DNA of 64,000 nt from Peptostreptococcus equinus. Lineage in GTDB: Bacteria > Bacillota > Clostridia > Peptostreptococcales > Peptostreptococcaceae. Of this stretch, positions 33,913-44,953 are shown one piece after another; the stretch's first letter is position 1; the number at the start of each line of letters is the position of its first letter. The DNA is taken from NCBI RefSeq assembly GCF_027125355.1, contig NZ_CP114052.1, forward strand, positions 1,488,001 to 1,552,000. The letters are read 5' to 3'. The notes beneath the pieces are model-generated. The model was not told the origin of the DNA, did not search any database, and was given only the letters and a program-made list of their open reading frames with translations. The translations under genes were made by a program, and so were the position numbers.

Positions 33913-35877
33913 TTATTGATTAAGCACTAACATCATAATTTTATTACTTCTATTTATATATTCATTTAGTTGATCAGGATTCAATTCTCTATTTGATAGA
34001 ATTGCCAAATCTGCAATCTGAGAACAAATTAAATCAACTTTTTCTTTATTAGATGGATCTTTACTCATATCTAATAATTTTACTATTACTGGAGATTTTC
34101 TATTAACAAGTAAACTCTGCTTTTCTTCAAAGTCCATACCAGCCATACCCATAGCTTGGAACTGTTCTTTCATCTGAGCCATTCTAATACTATCTTCATC
34201 TACAGTGACCATAGCTGTCATATTTTTGTCCTTAAAACTTTCTACCTTATAATCTGAAAGTTTTTCACCCAAAACATTTTTAAATATCTCTACTATTTCT
34301 TGGTCAATTTCTGAATTTTCTTCTTCTGTGCTTGACATTATCTTAGAAATATCTGAATCTATTCTTGCAAATTTTAACATATTTTCTAAATTATTTTCTT
34401 CTGTATTTTCTATACCATTATTTGACATAGATTCCTTATATTCTATCAATCCCATAAACGGTGTATCAAGTGTATTATCCATTACTATAGCATTTAGTCC
34501 ATTAGTTTTAAATTGCTTTATATATTGTGCTTGCTGATTAATATCTGTTGTATAATAAACAGTATTTTCATAGTTATTTTCTTTTGCATCCTTTAGATAC
34601 TCTGATAATGTAATATGTTTAGAGTCAATATCTTTATATAGTATTACTTCTTTAATTTTGTCATAGAATGATTCATCCTTCAAGCATCCATACTTTATAA
34701 ACATATGGATATCATCCCAGAATCCCTCGAAGACTTCTCTTTCATTCTTAAACAATGATTTTAACTTATCTGCTACTTTCTTCACTATATGCTTAGAGAT
34801 TTTACTTACATCTTTATCATTTTGAAGGAAAGATCTAGACACATTTAGTGGTAAATCAGGACAATCTATCACACCCTTTAATAATAATAAAAATTCTGGT
34901 ATTACTTCTTTGATATTATCTGCAACAAATACCTGATTATTAAATAATTTTACCTGTCCTTCCACTAGTTCATATTCATTTTTTAATTTAGGGAAGTATA
35001 AGATTCCCTTCAAGTTAAATGGAAAATCCACATTTAAATGTATCCAAAATAGTGGATCTTCATAAGTCTTAAATACTTCTCTATAAAAATTCTTGTAATC
35101 TTCATCGCTACAATCTTTTGGAGATTTCATCCACAATGGCTGAGTATTGTTTATAGCTTTAACTTCTTCTATTTCATCTTTATCTGAATTATTATTTTCT
35201 TGACTAGTAACTTCAGAGTCTGATTCACTCATATCAATGCTATTATCCTGAACATTTTCTAAGAATATTTCTACTGGTAAGAAATAACAATATTTATTTA
35301 ATATCTCTCTTAATTTATATTCATATAAAAATTCATCACTATCTTCCGCTATAGTCAAAGTTATTTTTGTACCATGCTCTATTCTATCACCTTGTGATAG
35401 TTCAAATTCCATACCATCTTCTGATTCCCATTTCACTGGCTCAGAACCTTCTTCAAATGATAGGGAGTCAATCTGAACTTTTTCTGCTACCATGAAAGCT
35501 GAATAAAATCCCAGACCAAAGTGACCTATTATATCATTTGATTCATCCATTTTATCCTTGTATTTATTTACAAAATCTTCTGCCCCAGAAAATGCTACTT
35601 GATTTATATATTTCTTTATTTCTTCAGCAGTCATACCTATACCATTATCCTCAAATGATATAGTTCTTTTATCTCTATCCACAGCTACTATTACCTTATA
35701 TTTATCTTCAAGATTTGCCTGTCCCATAGAAGCCAATCTTTTATGCTTTGCTATTGCATCACAAGCATTACTTACCAATTCTCTTACAAAAATATCTTTA
35801 TCTGAATAAAGCCATTTTTTAATTATTGGAAATATGTTTTCGGAATGTATTGATACTTTACCTTTTTCTAAACTCAT
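33913..35877 (-). CDS. htpG: Molecular chaperone HtpG (bacterial Hsp90)
   Basis: 654 residues. N-terminal GHKL ATPase: IFVRELVSNACDAI, ISFEDNGIGMTAEEIKKYI and IGHFGLGFYSAFMVA. The middle domain has IHLNVDFPFNLKGILYFPK and DCPDLPLNVSRSFLQND; an acidic linker (about 215-245, DSEVTSQENNNSDKDEIEEV) is longer than in E. coli HtpG. The C-terminal dimerisation domain is complete. GGAGG lies before the ATG. The promoter carries a CIRCE element (35932-35958), pointing to HrcA control. Confidence 0.96.
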   Translation of the reverse strand: MSLEKGKVSIHSENIFPIIKKWLYSDKDIFVRELVSNACDAIAKHKRLASMGQANLEDKYKVIVAVDRDKRTISFEDNGIGMTAEEIKKYINQVAFSGAEDFVNKYKDKMDESNDIIGHFGLGFYSAFMVAEKVQIDSLSFEEGSEPVKWESEDGMEFELSQGDRIEHGTKITLTIAEDSDEFLYEYKLREILNKYCYFLPVEIFLENVQDNSIDMSESDSEVTSQENNNSDKDEIEEVKAINNTQPLWMKSPKDCSDEDYKNFYREVFKTYEDPLFWIHLNVDFPFNLKGILYFPKLKNEYELVEGQVKLFNNQVFVADNIKEVIPEFLLLLKGVIDCPDLPLNVSRSFLQNDKDVSKISKHIVKKVADKLKSLFKNEREVFEGFWDDIHMFIKYGCLKDESFYDKIKEVILYKDIDSKHITLSEYLKDAKENNYENTVYYTTDINQQAQYIKQFKTNGLNAIVMDNTLDTPFMGLIEYKESMSNNGIENTEENNLENMLKFARIDSDISKIMSSTEEENSEIDQEIVEIFKNVLGEKLSDYKVESFKDKNMTAMVTVDEDSIRMAQMKEQFQAMGMAGMDFEEKQSLLVNRKSPVIVKLLDMSKDPSNKEKVDLICSQIADLAILSNRELNPDQLNEYINRSNKIMMLVLNQ

Positions 35878-35915
35878 ATATTAAATCCTCCATAAAATAT
35901 TATTTTATATAAATA

Positions 35916-35958
35916 ATTTTAACACTTTTTATTATCACTGTCAATTGTTGAGTGCTAA
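35916..35958 (-). promoter_or_regulatory. htpG promoter overlapped by a CIRCE element
   Basis: On the minus strand: TTGACA (35944-35939), 17 nt, TAAAAT (35921-35916). TTATCACTG (35932-35940), a 9-nt spacer and GAGTGCTAA (35950-35958) match CIRCE (TTAGCACTC-N9-GAGTGCTAA) at 16 of 18 positions. The repeat covers the -35, the usual place for HrcA repression. Confidence 0.8.
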
Positions 35959-36146
35959 GTTGCTAATATGCAATTTTTGTAGCTTTTAATTTTTATCTTT
36001 ATTCCTTAATTTTTTATTGGGTTTCTTAAAAAAATCTTATGAAGTCTAAAGCTTTTATTAATTATAGGAATTATTATAACCTTTGTCGTTTTCTTATGGT
36101 ATAATTTCTATTATACTCAAATACAATGATAATAAGGAAATATACT

Positions 36147-37259
36147 ATGAAATTACCAAAGAAAATTTTCAATATTAAAATATTTACGATACTTGCTTTG
36201 ACTATAGTTTCTTTACAACTAATATTGCTAAAAACTGGATATTTTAGCAATGATGCAGATAATAAAGAATATGCAGAAATACAACATCCACTAGAAGACA
36301 AAAAAACTATTAAAGATGGAGTTGTTGTAGATAACAAAAAAGATAAAAAAGATATCACCGAGAAGGTTTTTGAAAAAAACACAAAAAAACAAAAAAAAAT
36401 TTCAAAGAAAAATAAAGACAATTACTATACAATTGGTGATATGGTTCAAGTTCCAAATAGGCTAAAACCTGTAAAAATACAGGCACCACCTAAAGGTATG
36501 GATATTGACAACATTGATCTTACTCCTGATTATATAAATAATAATGGACTTAATGAACCTTTCAAAGATTATGTAGTATTTTATCCTCAGCATCAAGATG
36601 ATGAAGTTCTTTGGGCAGGTAGTGTGATCAGAGATGCTATTAACAGAAGAGGTGCTAGCCATGTATTTATTGCACTAGTGTCATCTGGTACTGGTCATAA
36701 GATGTTTAAAACTGAACAATTCAAAGGTATGAGCGACATAGAAAAAGCAGAATATAGAAATAGAGAATTTATTTCATCATGTCTTAGTCTAGGAATACCA
36801 AAAGAAAATATTATATTTATTTACAAAAAAAGAGATGATTGGAAGACAGATTTTAACTTAGAGAAAGAATTTGCTATTGAAATGGAAAACAAATATAAAA
36901 GTGTAACTCACTTCACTCATTCATACAAATATGATGATCATTTTATGCATAGAGCCAATGGTGAAACTTTATATAAATTATGGCAAAATGGACAAATAAA
37001 AGATCTTAGATTCTATCTAAAACCATTTTTAGTCAAGTATGTGGATGCCAGTACTAATACTTTAAATATATATTCAGCTTCTTCAAAAACTGATTATGAT
37101 ATGATAAGGCGTGCCTGTCAGGCTTATAAGTATACAAACGTTGAGAAAAGAAGGGCTGGAATAGGTTATAAGACGGATGGTCTAAGTTTTAACTCTTTAG
37201 TATATGATAAAAATGAAAAGTCCTATGTAATTATACAGTCTAATAAGACAAAAGGATAA
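36147..37259 (+). CDS. Membrane-anchored or secreted PIG-L family deacetylase
   Basis: 370 residues from the ATG at 36147 (AAGGA 8 nt upstream); the in-frame ATG at 36126 lacks a ribosome binding site. An uncleaved signal or anchor helix (about 8-28: IKIFTILALTIVSLQLILL) is followed by a Lys/Asp-rich linker, then the PIG-L/LmbE domain: VVFYPQHQDDEVLWAG with the H-x-D-D metal motif, RNREFISSCLSLGIPKENIIF, THFTHSYKYDDHFMH. Such enzymes remove N-acetyl groups from GlcNAc-containing glycans or small molecules; the substrate is unknown. It is monocistronic and convergent with eno. Confidence 0.85.
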   Translation: MKLPKKIFNIKIFTILALTIVSLQLILLKTGYFSNDADNKEYAEIQHPLEDKKTIKDGVVVDNKKDKKDITEKVFEKNTKKQKKISKKNKDNYYTIGDMVQVPNRLKPVKIQAPPKGMDIDNIDLTPDYINNNGLNEPFKDYVVFYPQHQDDEVLWAGSVIRDAINRRGASHVFIALVSSGTGHKMFKTEQFKGMSDIEKAEYRNREFISSCLSLGIPKENIIFIYKKRDDWKTDFNLEKEFAIEMENKYKSVTHFTHSYKYDDHFMHRANGETLYKLWQNGQIKDLRFYLKPFLVKYVDASTNTLNIYSASSKTDYDMIRRACQAYKYTNVEKRRAGIGYKTDGLSFNSLVYDKNEKSYVIIQSNKTKG

Positions 37260-37290
37260 AATAAATAATATTATTTATAAATATTATATA

Positions 37291-37333
37291 TAAACAAAGA
37301 AGCGAAGGTAAAATACCTTCGCTTCTTTGTTTA
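37291..37333. terminator. Strong bidirectional terminator between the PIG-L gene and eno
   Basis: 20-bp perfect stem (37291-37310 with 37314-37333) around a 3-nt AAA loop, core GCGAAGG/CCTTCGC. It ends both the plus-strand deacetylase and the glycolytic operon. Confidence 0.9.
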
Positions 37334-37346
37334 TAAATAATATTTA

Positions 37347-38648
<1,302 letters not shown>

Positions 38649-38795
38649 TCATAAAAATTTATCGTCCCACTGGGATATTTTTTTATAATTTATAAATATT
38701 ATAACACAAAGCCTTAAAAGTAAAATTAATTATTCTTTAAATTTGTGTAATTTATCTTATGTAAAATAACAAGTTTATTGTAATTAAAATTTATC

Positions 38796-40325
38796 TTATC
38801 CTACTATTAATGAGTGACCAGCCATTTCGACTGGTTTTTCCATCTTCATCATTGAAAGTACTGTAGGAGCTAAGTCACAAAGTCTTCCATTTTCTAATAG
38901 TTCTTTACCTACAAATTCTTCACCTACTACTAAGATTGGCACTGGATTTGTAGAATGAGATGTGACTGGTCTACCATTATCATAATCTATCATATACTCG
39001 GCATTACCATGATCAGCAGTAATTATACCACTTCCTCCTATAGATAAGATTTTTTCAAATAGTTTTCCTACACATTCATCTACAGTTCTAATAGCTTTTT
39101 CTGTTGCTTCTACATTTCCCGTATGACCTACCATATCAGGATTAGCAAAATTCACAGCAATAAAGTCATATTTATCTTCATCTATAGCCTTTAATAATTT
39201 TTCCAACAATTCATATGCTGACATTTCTGGCTGTAAATCATAAGTTGCAACCTTTGGAGATGGAATTAATAGTCTATCTTCATTTTTATATGGTTCTTCT
39301 TTACCACCATTAAAGAAAAATGTAACATGCGCATATTTTTCAGTTTCTGCTGCTCTTAACTGATTTTTACCATTATTAGAAAGGTATTCACCTAATGTAT
39401 TTTCAATATCCTGTGGACCAAAGGCAACAGAAACTTCTTCAATAGTCACGTCATACGTAGTCATACAAACAAATACACTTTCCATATTTGTTCTTATAAA
39501 TCCATCAAAATTCTTATCAACTATAGATCTTGTAATTTCCCTTGCTCTATCTGGTCTAAAATTAAAAAATATTACTGAATCATTTTCTTCTATTTTACCT
39601 ATAGCTTCATCATTTTCAACCATAACTGTAGGTTCAATAAATTCATCATTTATACCCTTCTTGTAAGACTCTTCTACACAAGATAGAGCAGATTCAGCAT
39701 GATTACCTTCTCCTTTTACAAGAGCATTGTATGCTTGTTCAACTCTATCCCATCTCTTATCTCTATCCATTGCATAGTATCTGCCACATACACTGGCAAA
39801 TTTACCTACACCTATTCTATTCATATATGATTGCATATCTTTGACAAAGTCAATTGCACTTTGTGGATCTGTATCTCTTCCATCAGTAAATGCATGGACA
39901 AATACCTGTTCTACACTCTCTCTTTTTGCCATATCAAGTACGGCTTTTAAGTGATTTATATGTGAGTGAACTCCCCCATCTGACAACAATCCCATTATAT
40001 GTAATTTATTATGTCTAGCATTTTTCATCGCATGCTTTAATTCTATATTTTCGAAGAACTCTCCATCTTCTATCGCTTTACTAATTCTAGTCAAATCTTG
40101 GTATATTATTCTACCGGCACCTATATTTGTATGACCAACTTCTGAATTTCCCATTTGTCCCTCTGGTAAACCAACATCCAATCCACTTGCAAATATATGC
40201 GTGTGTGGATATTTATCAGTCAATGCATCAAGATTAGGTGTGCCAGCACTAACTATAGCATTCCCTACTATATTATCTGTACAACCAAAACCATCCATTA
40301 TAGTTAAAACTACTGGCTTTTTCAT
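38796..40325 (-). CDS. gpmI: 2,3-bisphosphoglycerate-independent phosphoglycerate mutase
   Basis: 509 residues from the ATG at 40325 (AAGGAAG upstream); the ATG six codons earlier overlaps that site. Mn-dependent mutase. KPVVLTIMDGFGC with the first metal Asp, GNSEVGHTNIGAGR with the catalytic Ser, VHSHINHLKAVLDMA, HAFTDGRDTDP, and ITADHGNAEYMID are present. Follows tpiA by 109 bp in the glycolytic operon. Confidence 0.97.
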   Translation of the reverse strand: MKKPVVLTIMDGFGCTDNIVGNAIVSAGTPNLDALTDKYPHTHIFASGLDVGLPEGQMGNSEVGHTNIGAGRIIYQDLTRISKAIEDGEFFENIELKHAMKNARHNKLHIMGLLSDGGVHSHINHLKAVLDMAKRESVEQVFVHAFTDGRDTDPQSAIDFVKDMQSYMNRIGVGKFASVCGRYYAMDRDKRWDRVEQAYNALVKGEGNHAESALSCVEESYKKGINDEFIEPTVMVENDEAIGKIEENDSVIFFNFRPDRAREITRSIVDKNFDGFIRTNMESVFVCMTTYDVTIEEVSVAFGPQDIENTLGEYLSNNGKNQLRAAETEKYAHVTFFFNGGKEEPYKNEDRLLIPSPKVATYDLQPEMSAYELLEKLLKAIDEDKYDFIAVNFANPDMVGHTGNVEATEKAIRTVDECVGKLFEKILSIGGSGIITADHGNAEYMIDYDNGRPVTSHSTNPVPILVVGEEFVGKELLENGRLCDLAPTVLSMMKMEKPVEMAGHSLIVG

Positions 40326-40434
40326 AATACACTTCCTTTTCATTTACTTTTTAAATTACTAAAAAACATTTTAATAATTTATTACACTTCATAATCAACT
40401 ATTAAACATATCACTTAAAATATAATCTAGTGTA

Positions 40435-41175
40435 TTAAAATTTTAATAATCCTAGGTAATCATCTGCCTTTAATGATGCTCCACCTACTAGAGCTCCATC
40501 TATATCTGACATTGACATTATCTCTGCTACGTTAGCTGGCTTCACTGATCCTCCATATTGGATTCTAACTTCTTGAGAAATATCACCAAACATATCTTTT
40601 ACTACATTTCTTATATATGCTATTACTTCATTAGCTTGTTCAGAAGTTGCAGTCTTACCTGTTCCTATAGCCCAAATTGGTTCATATGCAATTACTACCT
40701 TAGCAATATTTTCCTTAGAAACACCTGACAATCCCTTTTCAATTTGAACTTTTACCTTTTCCATAGTTTTGTTTGCTTCTCTTTCTTCAAGAGTTTCACC
40801 ACAGCAAAGTATTGGATTAATTCCTACTTCAATAGCCTTTAAAACTTTTTTGTTGCAAGTCTCATCAGTTTCACTATAGTATTCTCTTCTTTCAGAGTGT
40901 CCTATTATTACGTAGTCCATTCCTATTTCCACTAGATTTGCTGGTGCGACTTCACCAGTAAATGCACCTGATTCTTCATAATGCATATTCTGTGCACCAA
41001 TTTTTATATTTGTTCCATTTGTAGCTTCTTTTAAATCTTTCAATAATGTGAAAGGAGCACATATTAATACTTCAACATCTCCTTCAGTTTTTCCTTTTAT
41101 TGCTTCTATAAATTCAAGACCTTCTTTAATAGTCTTATTCATTTTCCAGTTACCTGCTATTATAGGTTTTCTCAT
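40435..41175 (-). CDS. tpiA: Triosephosphate isomerase
   Basis: 246 residues. RKPIIAGNWKMNKTIKEG (catalytic Asn and Lys), IIGHSERREYYSETDE (catalytic His), VVIAYEPIWAIGTGKTAT (catalytic Glu), and IQYGGSVKPANV with DGALVGGASL (phosphate loops). Full length. It lies 17 nt after pgk, clearly the same mRNA. Confidence 0.98.
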   Translation of the reverse strand: MRKPIIAGNWKMNKTIKEGLEFIEAIKGKTEGDVEVLICAPFTLLKDLKEATNGTNIKIGAQNMHYEESGAFTGEVAPANLVEIGMDYVIIGHSERREYYSETDETCNKKVLKAIEVGINPILCCGETLEEREANKTMEKVKVQIEKGLSGVSKENIAKVVIAYEPIWAIGTGKTATSEQANEVIAYIRNVVKDMFGDISQEVRIQYGGSVKPANVAEIMSMSDIDGALVGGASLKADDYLGLLKF

Positions 41176-41192
41176 AATTATCTCCTAATCTT

Positions 41193-42392
41193 TTATTTAT
41201 TGTCTAACGCTGCTATACCAGGAAGTTCCTTACCTTCTAAAAATTCTAGTGATGCACCACCACCTGTTGATATATGGCTCATTTTTTCACCGAATCCCAT
41301 TTGATTCACAGCTGCTGCTGAATCACCACCACCTATTATTGTAGTAGCTTCAGTATATGCCATGGCATCTGCAATTGCCTTTGTGCCTTTAGCAAAGTTT
41401 TCAAATTCAAACACACCCATAGGTCCATTCCATACTATAGTCTTTGATTCCTTTACAGCTTCTTTAAATAGTTCTATAGTCTTTGGCCCTATATCAAGAC
41501 CCATTGAATCTGCTGGTACATCTCTATCTTCTGAAATATGAGGTGTAGCTTCTTCAGCAAACTTATCGGCATAAGTTACATCTATAGGTAGCAATAATTT
41601 AACTCCCTTTTCTTCTGCCTTTTTCATCATTTTCTTAGCATAGTCAATCTTATCTTCTTCTAATAAGGATGTTCCTATTTCATAACCCATAGCTTTTATA
41701 AATGTATAAGCCATTCCACCACCTATTATTAAAGTATCAACTTTTTCTAATAGATTGTTGATTACGCCTAACTTATCACTTACTTTAGCTCCACCAAGTA
41801 TTGCAAGGAATGGTCTCTTTGGATCTTCAACTGCTGAACCTAAAAATTCTAGTTCTTTTTGAATTAAATATCCGCACACTCTTTCCTGCATAAACTGACC
41901 TGCTCCTACTGTTGAGCAATGTGCCCTATGAGCTGTACCAAATGCATCATTTACGAATATTTCTCCCAATAAAGCCAATTCTTTTGAGAAATTTTCTTCA
42001 TTTTTAGTCTCTTCTATTCTATATCTAGTATTTTCTATTAATACTATATCTGAATTGCTCATTTTTTCTACTGCAGCTTTTGCATTTTCTCCAACCACAT
42101 TATCATCGGCTGCAAATACTACTTCTTTACCTAGTAATTCACTTAATCTCTTAGCTACCGGTGCTAGTGATAGTTCAGGCTTTGCTTCTCCCTTTGGCTT
42201 ACCAAGGTGTGAGCACAATATTACTTTTGCTTCATTTTCTACTAAATACTTAATTGTTGGAAGCGCTCCTATTAGTCTATTTTCATCTGTGATTTTGCCA
42301 TCTTTTAGTGGAACGTTGAAATCGCATCTTACTAAACACTTCTTACCTTTTACATTAATGTCTTCAATAGATTTTTTATTAAGCATTGTCAT
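41193..42392 (-). CDS. pgk: Phosphoglycerate kinase
   Basis: 399 residues. [20 protein letters not shown] at the N-terminus (substrate-binding basic patch), [20 protein letters not shown], the hinge [14 protein letters not shown] and the ATP-binding [18 protein letters not shown] with [13 protein letters not shown]. The start at 42392 has GGAG 8 nt upstream; an ATG two codons further on is a less well spaced option. A hairpin terminator and 280 bp separate it from gap, so part of its transcription may be attenuated or start independently. Confidence 0.98.
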   Translation of the reverse strand: MTMLNKKSIEDINVKGKKCLVRCDFNVPLKDGKITDENRLIGALPTIKYLVENEAKVILCSHLGKPKGEAKPELSLAPVAKRLSELLGKEVVFAADDNVVGENAKAAVEKMSNSDIVLIENTRYRIEETKNEENFSKELALLGEIFVNDAFGTAHRAHCSTVGAGQFMQERVCGYLIQKELEFLGSAVEDPKRPFLAILGGAKVSDKLGVINNLLEKVDTLIIGGGMAYTFIKAMGYEIGTSLLEEDKIDYAKKMMKKAEEKGVKLLLPIDVTYADKFAEEATPHISEDRDVPADSMGLDIGPKTIELFKEAVKESKTIVWNGPMGVFEFENFAKGTKAIADAMAYTEATTIIGGGDSAAAVNQMGFGEKMSHISTGGGASLEFLEGKELPGIAALDNK

Positions 42393-42593
42393 ACATTTTT
42401 CTCCTTTATAAAATATATATTAAATTTATTTTTGATATTTTTATTAAAAAGACTATATTCGTTAAATTTTTCTTATTGTAATATAATATAAAATATAAAT
42501 TCAGTCTTTTTTAGCCATTATTCCATTAATATTATATCATATATATGATTATTTATTAAATAATATAGGATAAAATATAAATATAAAATCATT

Positions 42594-42626
42594 TATAAAA
42601 AAATCCGAGATACTAGTACCTCGGAT
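42594..42626 (-). terminator. Intra-operon hairpin between gap and pgk
   Basis: ATCCGAG (42603-42609) pairs with CTCGGAT (42620-42626) around a TACTAGTA loop. On the minus strand it is followed by a T-run, so it should reduce or stop transcription from gap into pgk. Confidence 0.8.
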
Positions 42627-42672
42627 CCTTGACCTTGGAGGTCTAAAATCTTTATTAAAAATTATCTATTGA

Positions 42673-43680
42673 CTACTTAATCTTACTTCCTAGTAAAGCA
42701 AGTGTTCTTACTAACTGAGAAGTATAAGACATTTCGTTATCATACCATGCAACTACTTTAACTAACTGGTTTCCATTTACATCCATTACCTTAGTTAAGG
42801 TAGAATCAAATAATGAACCATAGCTCATACCAACTATATCACTTGATACTATTTCATCTTCAGTATAACCAAATGATTCATTAGTAGCTTTTTTCATTGC
42901 TGTATTTATTTCTTCAACACTTGTATTTTTTTCTAATACTGCAACTAATTCAGTTATTGATCCAGTAGATACTGGAACTCTCTGAGCTGCTCCATCTAAT
43001 TTACCCTTTAATTCTGGAATTACAAGACCGATTGCCTTAGCTGCTCCTGTTGTATTTGGTATAATATTTTCAGCTGCTGCTCTAGCTCTTCTGAAATCAC
43101 CCTTACGATGAGGACCATCTAATGTATTCTGATCATTTGTATACGCATGTATTGTTGTCATTATACCTTCAACTATACCAAATTCATCATTTAAAACTTT
43201 AGCCATTGGAGCTAAACAATTAGTAGTACAAGAAGCTCCTGACACGATTTTTTCACTACCATCAATTATGTCAGAGTTTACATTGTATACTACTGTCTTT
43301 AAATCACCTGTTGCTGGTGCAGAAATAAGAACTTTTTTTGCTCCTGCCTTAATATGAGCTTCTGCCTTTTCCTTAGCTGTAAATAAGCCAGTACATTCAA
43401 GAACTACATCTATAGCTAGTTCTTTCCATGGTAAATTTTCAGGATTCATTTCAGATATTATTAATATTTTCTTTCCATTTACTACGAAAGATCCATCTTC
43501 AACCCTTACTTCTCCATTAAATCTTCCCTGTGAAGTATCATATTTTAATAGGTGAGCTAACATTTGAGCATCTGTTAAATCATTAATTGCTACTATGTCA
43601 AATTCTTCAGGCTTTTCTGCCATTTTTCTTAATGCCAATCTACCTATTCTACCAAATCCATTAATTGCTACTTTAATCAT
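42673..43680 (-). CDS. gap: Glyceraldehyde-3-phosphate dehydrogenase
   Basis: 335 residues. [18 protein letters not shown] (NAD-binding), the active site [17 protein letters not shown] with catalytic Cys, [13 protein letters not shown] with the His, [19 protein letters not shown] and [16 protein letters not shown] are all there. It is the second gene after cggR (60-nt gap), the arrangement of the Bacillus gapA operon, and should be the glycolytic NAD-dependent enzyme. Confidence 0.98.
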   Translation of the reverse strand: MIKVAINGFGRIGRLALRKMAEKPEEFDIVAINDLTDAQMLAHLLKYDTSQGRFNGEVRVEDGSFVVNGKKILIISEMNPENLPWKELAIDVVLECTGLFTAKEKAEAHIKAGAKKVLISAPATGDLKTVVYNVNSDIIDGSEKIVSGASCTTNCLAPMAKVLNDEFGIVEGIMTTIHAYTNDQNTLDGPHRKGDFRRARAAAENIIPNTTGAAKAIGLVIPELKGKLDGAAQRVPVSTGSITELVAVLEKNTSVEEINTAMKKATNESFGYTEDEIVSSDIVGMSYGSLFDSTLTKVMDVNGNQLVKVVAWYDNEMSYTSQLVRTLALLGSKIK

Positions 43681-43740
43681 ACGATTACCTCCAAATTTTG
43701 TTTACTTTAGTTGTTACCAAGTATAATCACTATATTTTTA

Positions 43741-44772
43741 TTAATTATTACCTATTCTTTCAAGAATTTCTCTTGCACTCACTTCATCTGTTATTAAAGA
43801 ATAATTGTTGCTTACTTTATTAAATGAAATAAACGCATCTATTTTATCCTTACCTGAAAAAACTACTACTGCATCTTTTGTAGTCTTATAAATATCCAAG
43901 TCAATACCAACTGTATTTAACTTCATAACTACATTTCCATCAATATCAAAATAATATCCAAATGCTTCACTAACAGCACCCTTATCAATAAGTTTTTTGA
44001 TATCTTCTTCTTTCATTCCTCTACGCCTTGCCATTACGTCAGCTCTTCCAAAACTTATAAATACTTTATCTGCTTTTTTCAAGTCTATTAAAGTATTTTT
44101 TATATCTGGTATCTCTATCAAAGCTTCTTTAGCTTTTCCTTCTAGCTGGTCCGGTATATATAAATACTCTACTTGTGAACCTAAATTCTTTGCCAATAAG
44201 GCAGCTATACTATTTGCTTGAATATCTAAATCTTTGCCAACACTACCTCTTGTAGGTAAAATTGTCACTTTAGAGTAAGATTTTTCCACATGTACTGATT
44301 TTGCAATCTGTCTCATTGTGGTTCCACCCGCTATAGCAATCTTATCATTTGGCTTTATCTTCTTTGATAGATAATCCGAAGCTGATTTTGCTACTCCCCT
44401 GACAATTTCGTCATCTTTTTCATTTATATTTTTTGATATAACCACATTTTTAATGCCCAAGATACGCTTTAATTGTTGTTCTAATTCTGTAATTCCAAGA
44501 ATCTCACTCATTATTAAATCTAATTTTTCAAGGACATCTCTACCCTCTTCAGTTATTGTCATTCCAGAAACTGAAATATCTACTAAATTTTGGCTTTTTA
44601 AGAAATCTACCTCTGTTCTAGTAGCTCTCTCGCTTAAGTCCAATATACTGGATAGCATTCTTCTTCCTATAGGCTCGCTTACTGATATTTGTCTAAGAAT
44701 TGCATATCTTTTTTCCATCAATTCAATAGCCTGAGGTATTATTTTTCTTTGTATTTCTATCAAATTATCCAT
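43741..44772 (-). CDS. cggR: Central glycolytic genes regulator CggR (SorC family)
   Basis: 343 residues. N-terminal winged HTH (about 25-80, LDLSERATRTEVDFLKSQNLVDIS) and the SorC sugar-phosphate-binding domain with KIAIAGGTTMRQIAKSV, VTILPTRGSVGKDLDIQANSIAA and FGRADVMARRRGM. In Bacillus CggR represses gap-to-eno and is released by fructose-1,6-bisphosphate. It is the first gene of the operon. GGAGG lies before the ATG, and the operator repeats are in its own leader, as expected for autoregulation. Confidence 0.95.
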   Translation of the reverse strand: MDNLIEIQRKIIPQAIELMEKRYAILRQISVSEPIGRRMLSSILDLSERATRTEVDFLKSQNLVDISVSGMTITEEGRDVLEKLDLIMSEILGITELEQQLKRILGIKNVVISKNINEKDDEIVRGVAKSASDYLSKKIKPNDKIAIAGGTTMRQIAKSVHVEKSYSKVTILPTRGSVGKDLDIQANSIAALLAKNLGSQVEYLYIPDQLEGKAKEALIEIPDIKNTLIDLKKADKVFISFGRADVMARRRGMKEEDIKKLIDKGAVSEAFGYYFDIDGNVVMKLNTVGIDLDIYKTTKDAVVVFSGKDKIDAFISFNKVSNNYSLITDEVSAREILERIGNN

Positions 44773-44801
44773 TACTACCTCCTTGACATTGGTTATATAT
44801 T

Positions 44802-44863
44802 GTCCCGTATGTTTATTATGTGTCCCACATACTTATTATATACACATTAAATAAAAAAATCAA
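44802..44863 (-). promoter_or_regulatory. cggR operon promoter with CggR operator-like repeats
   Basis: On the minus strand: TTGATT (44863-44858), 17 nt, TATAAT (44840-44835). Two GGGAC motifs follow (TGGGAC and CGGGAC), starting exactly 20 nt apart (44826 and 44806). The Bacillus CggR operator has CGGGAC repeats with the same 20-nt period. The position downstream of -10 fits roadblock-type repression. Confidence 0.75.
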
Positions 44864-44912
44864 TCAAATCTTATTATTTTTTATATATATTTTTATATAA
44901 ATTTTTATATAA

Positions 44913-44945
44913 TAAAAAAAGTACAGATATTATTATACCTGTACT
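44913..44945 (-). terminator. Terminator of rpoN
   Basis: AGTACAG (44920-44926) with CTGTACT (44939-44945), 12-nt loop, T7 on the minus side. Confidence 0.85.
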
Positions 44946-44953
44946 ATACATAA

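Noticed and set aside
36074..36421. 115-residue minus-strand frame opposite the PIG-L deacetylase start
   Set aside because: Phe/Ser/Leu-rich shadow of the Lys/Asp-rich linker of the real gene.
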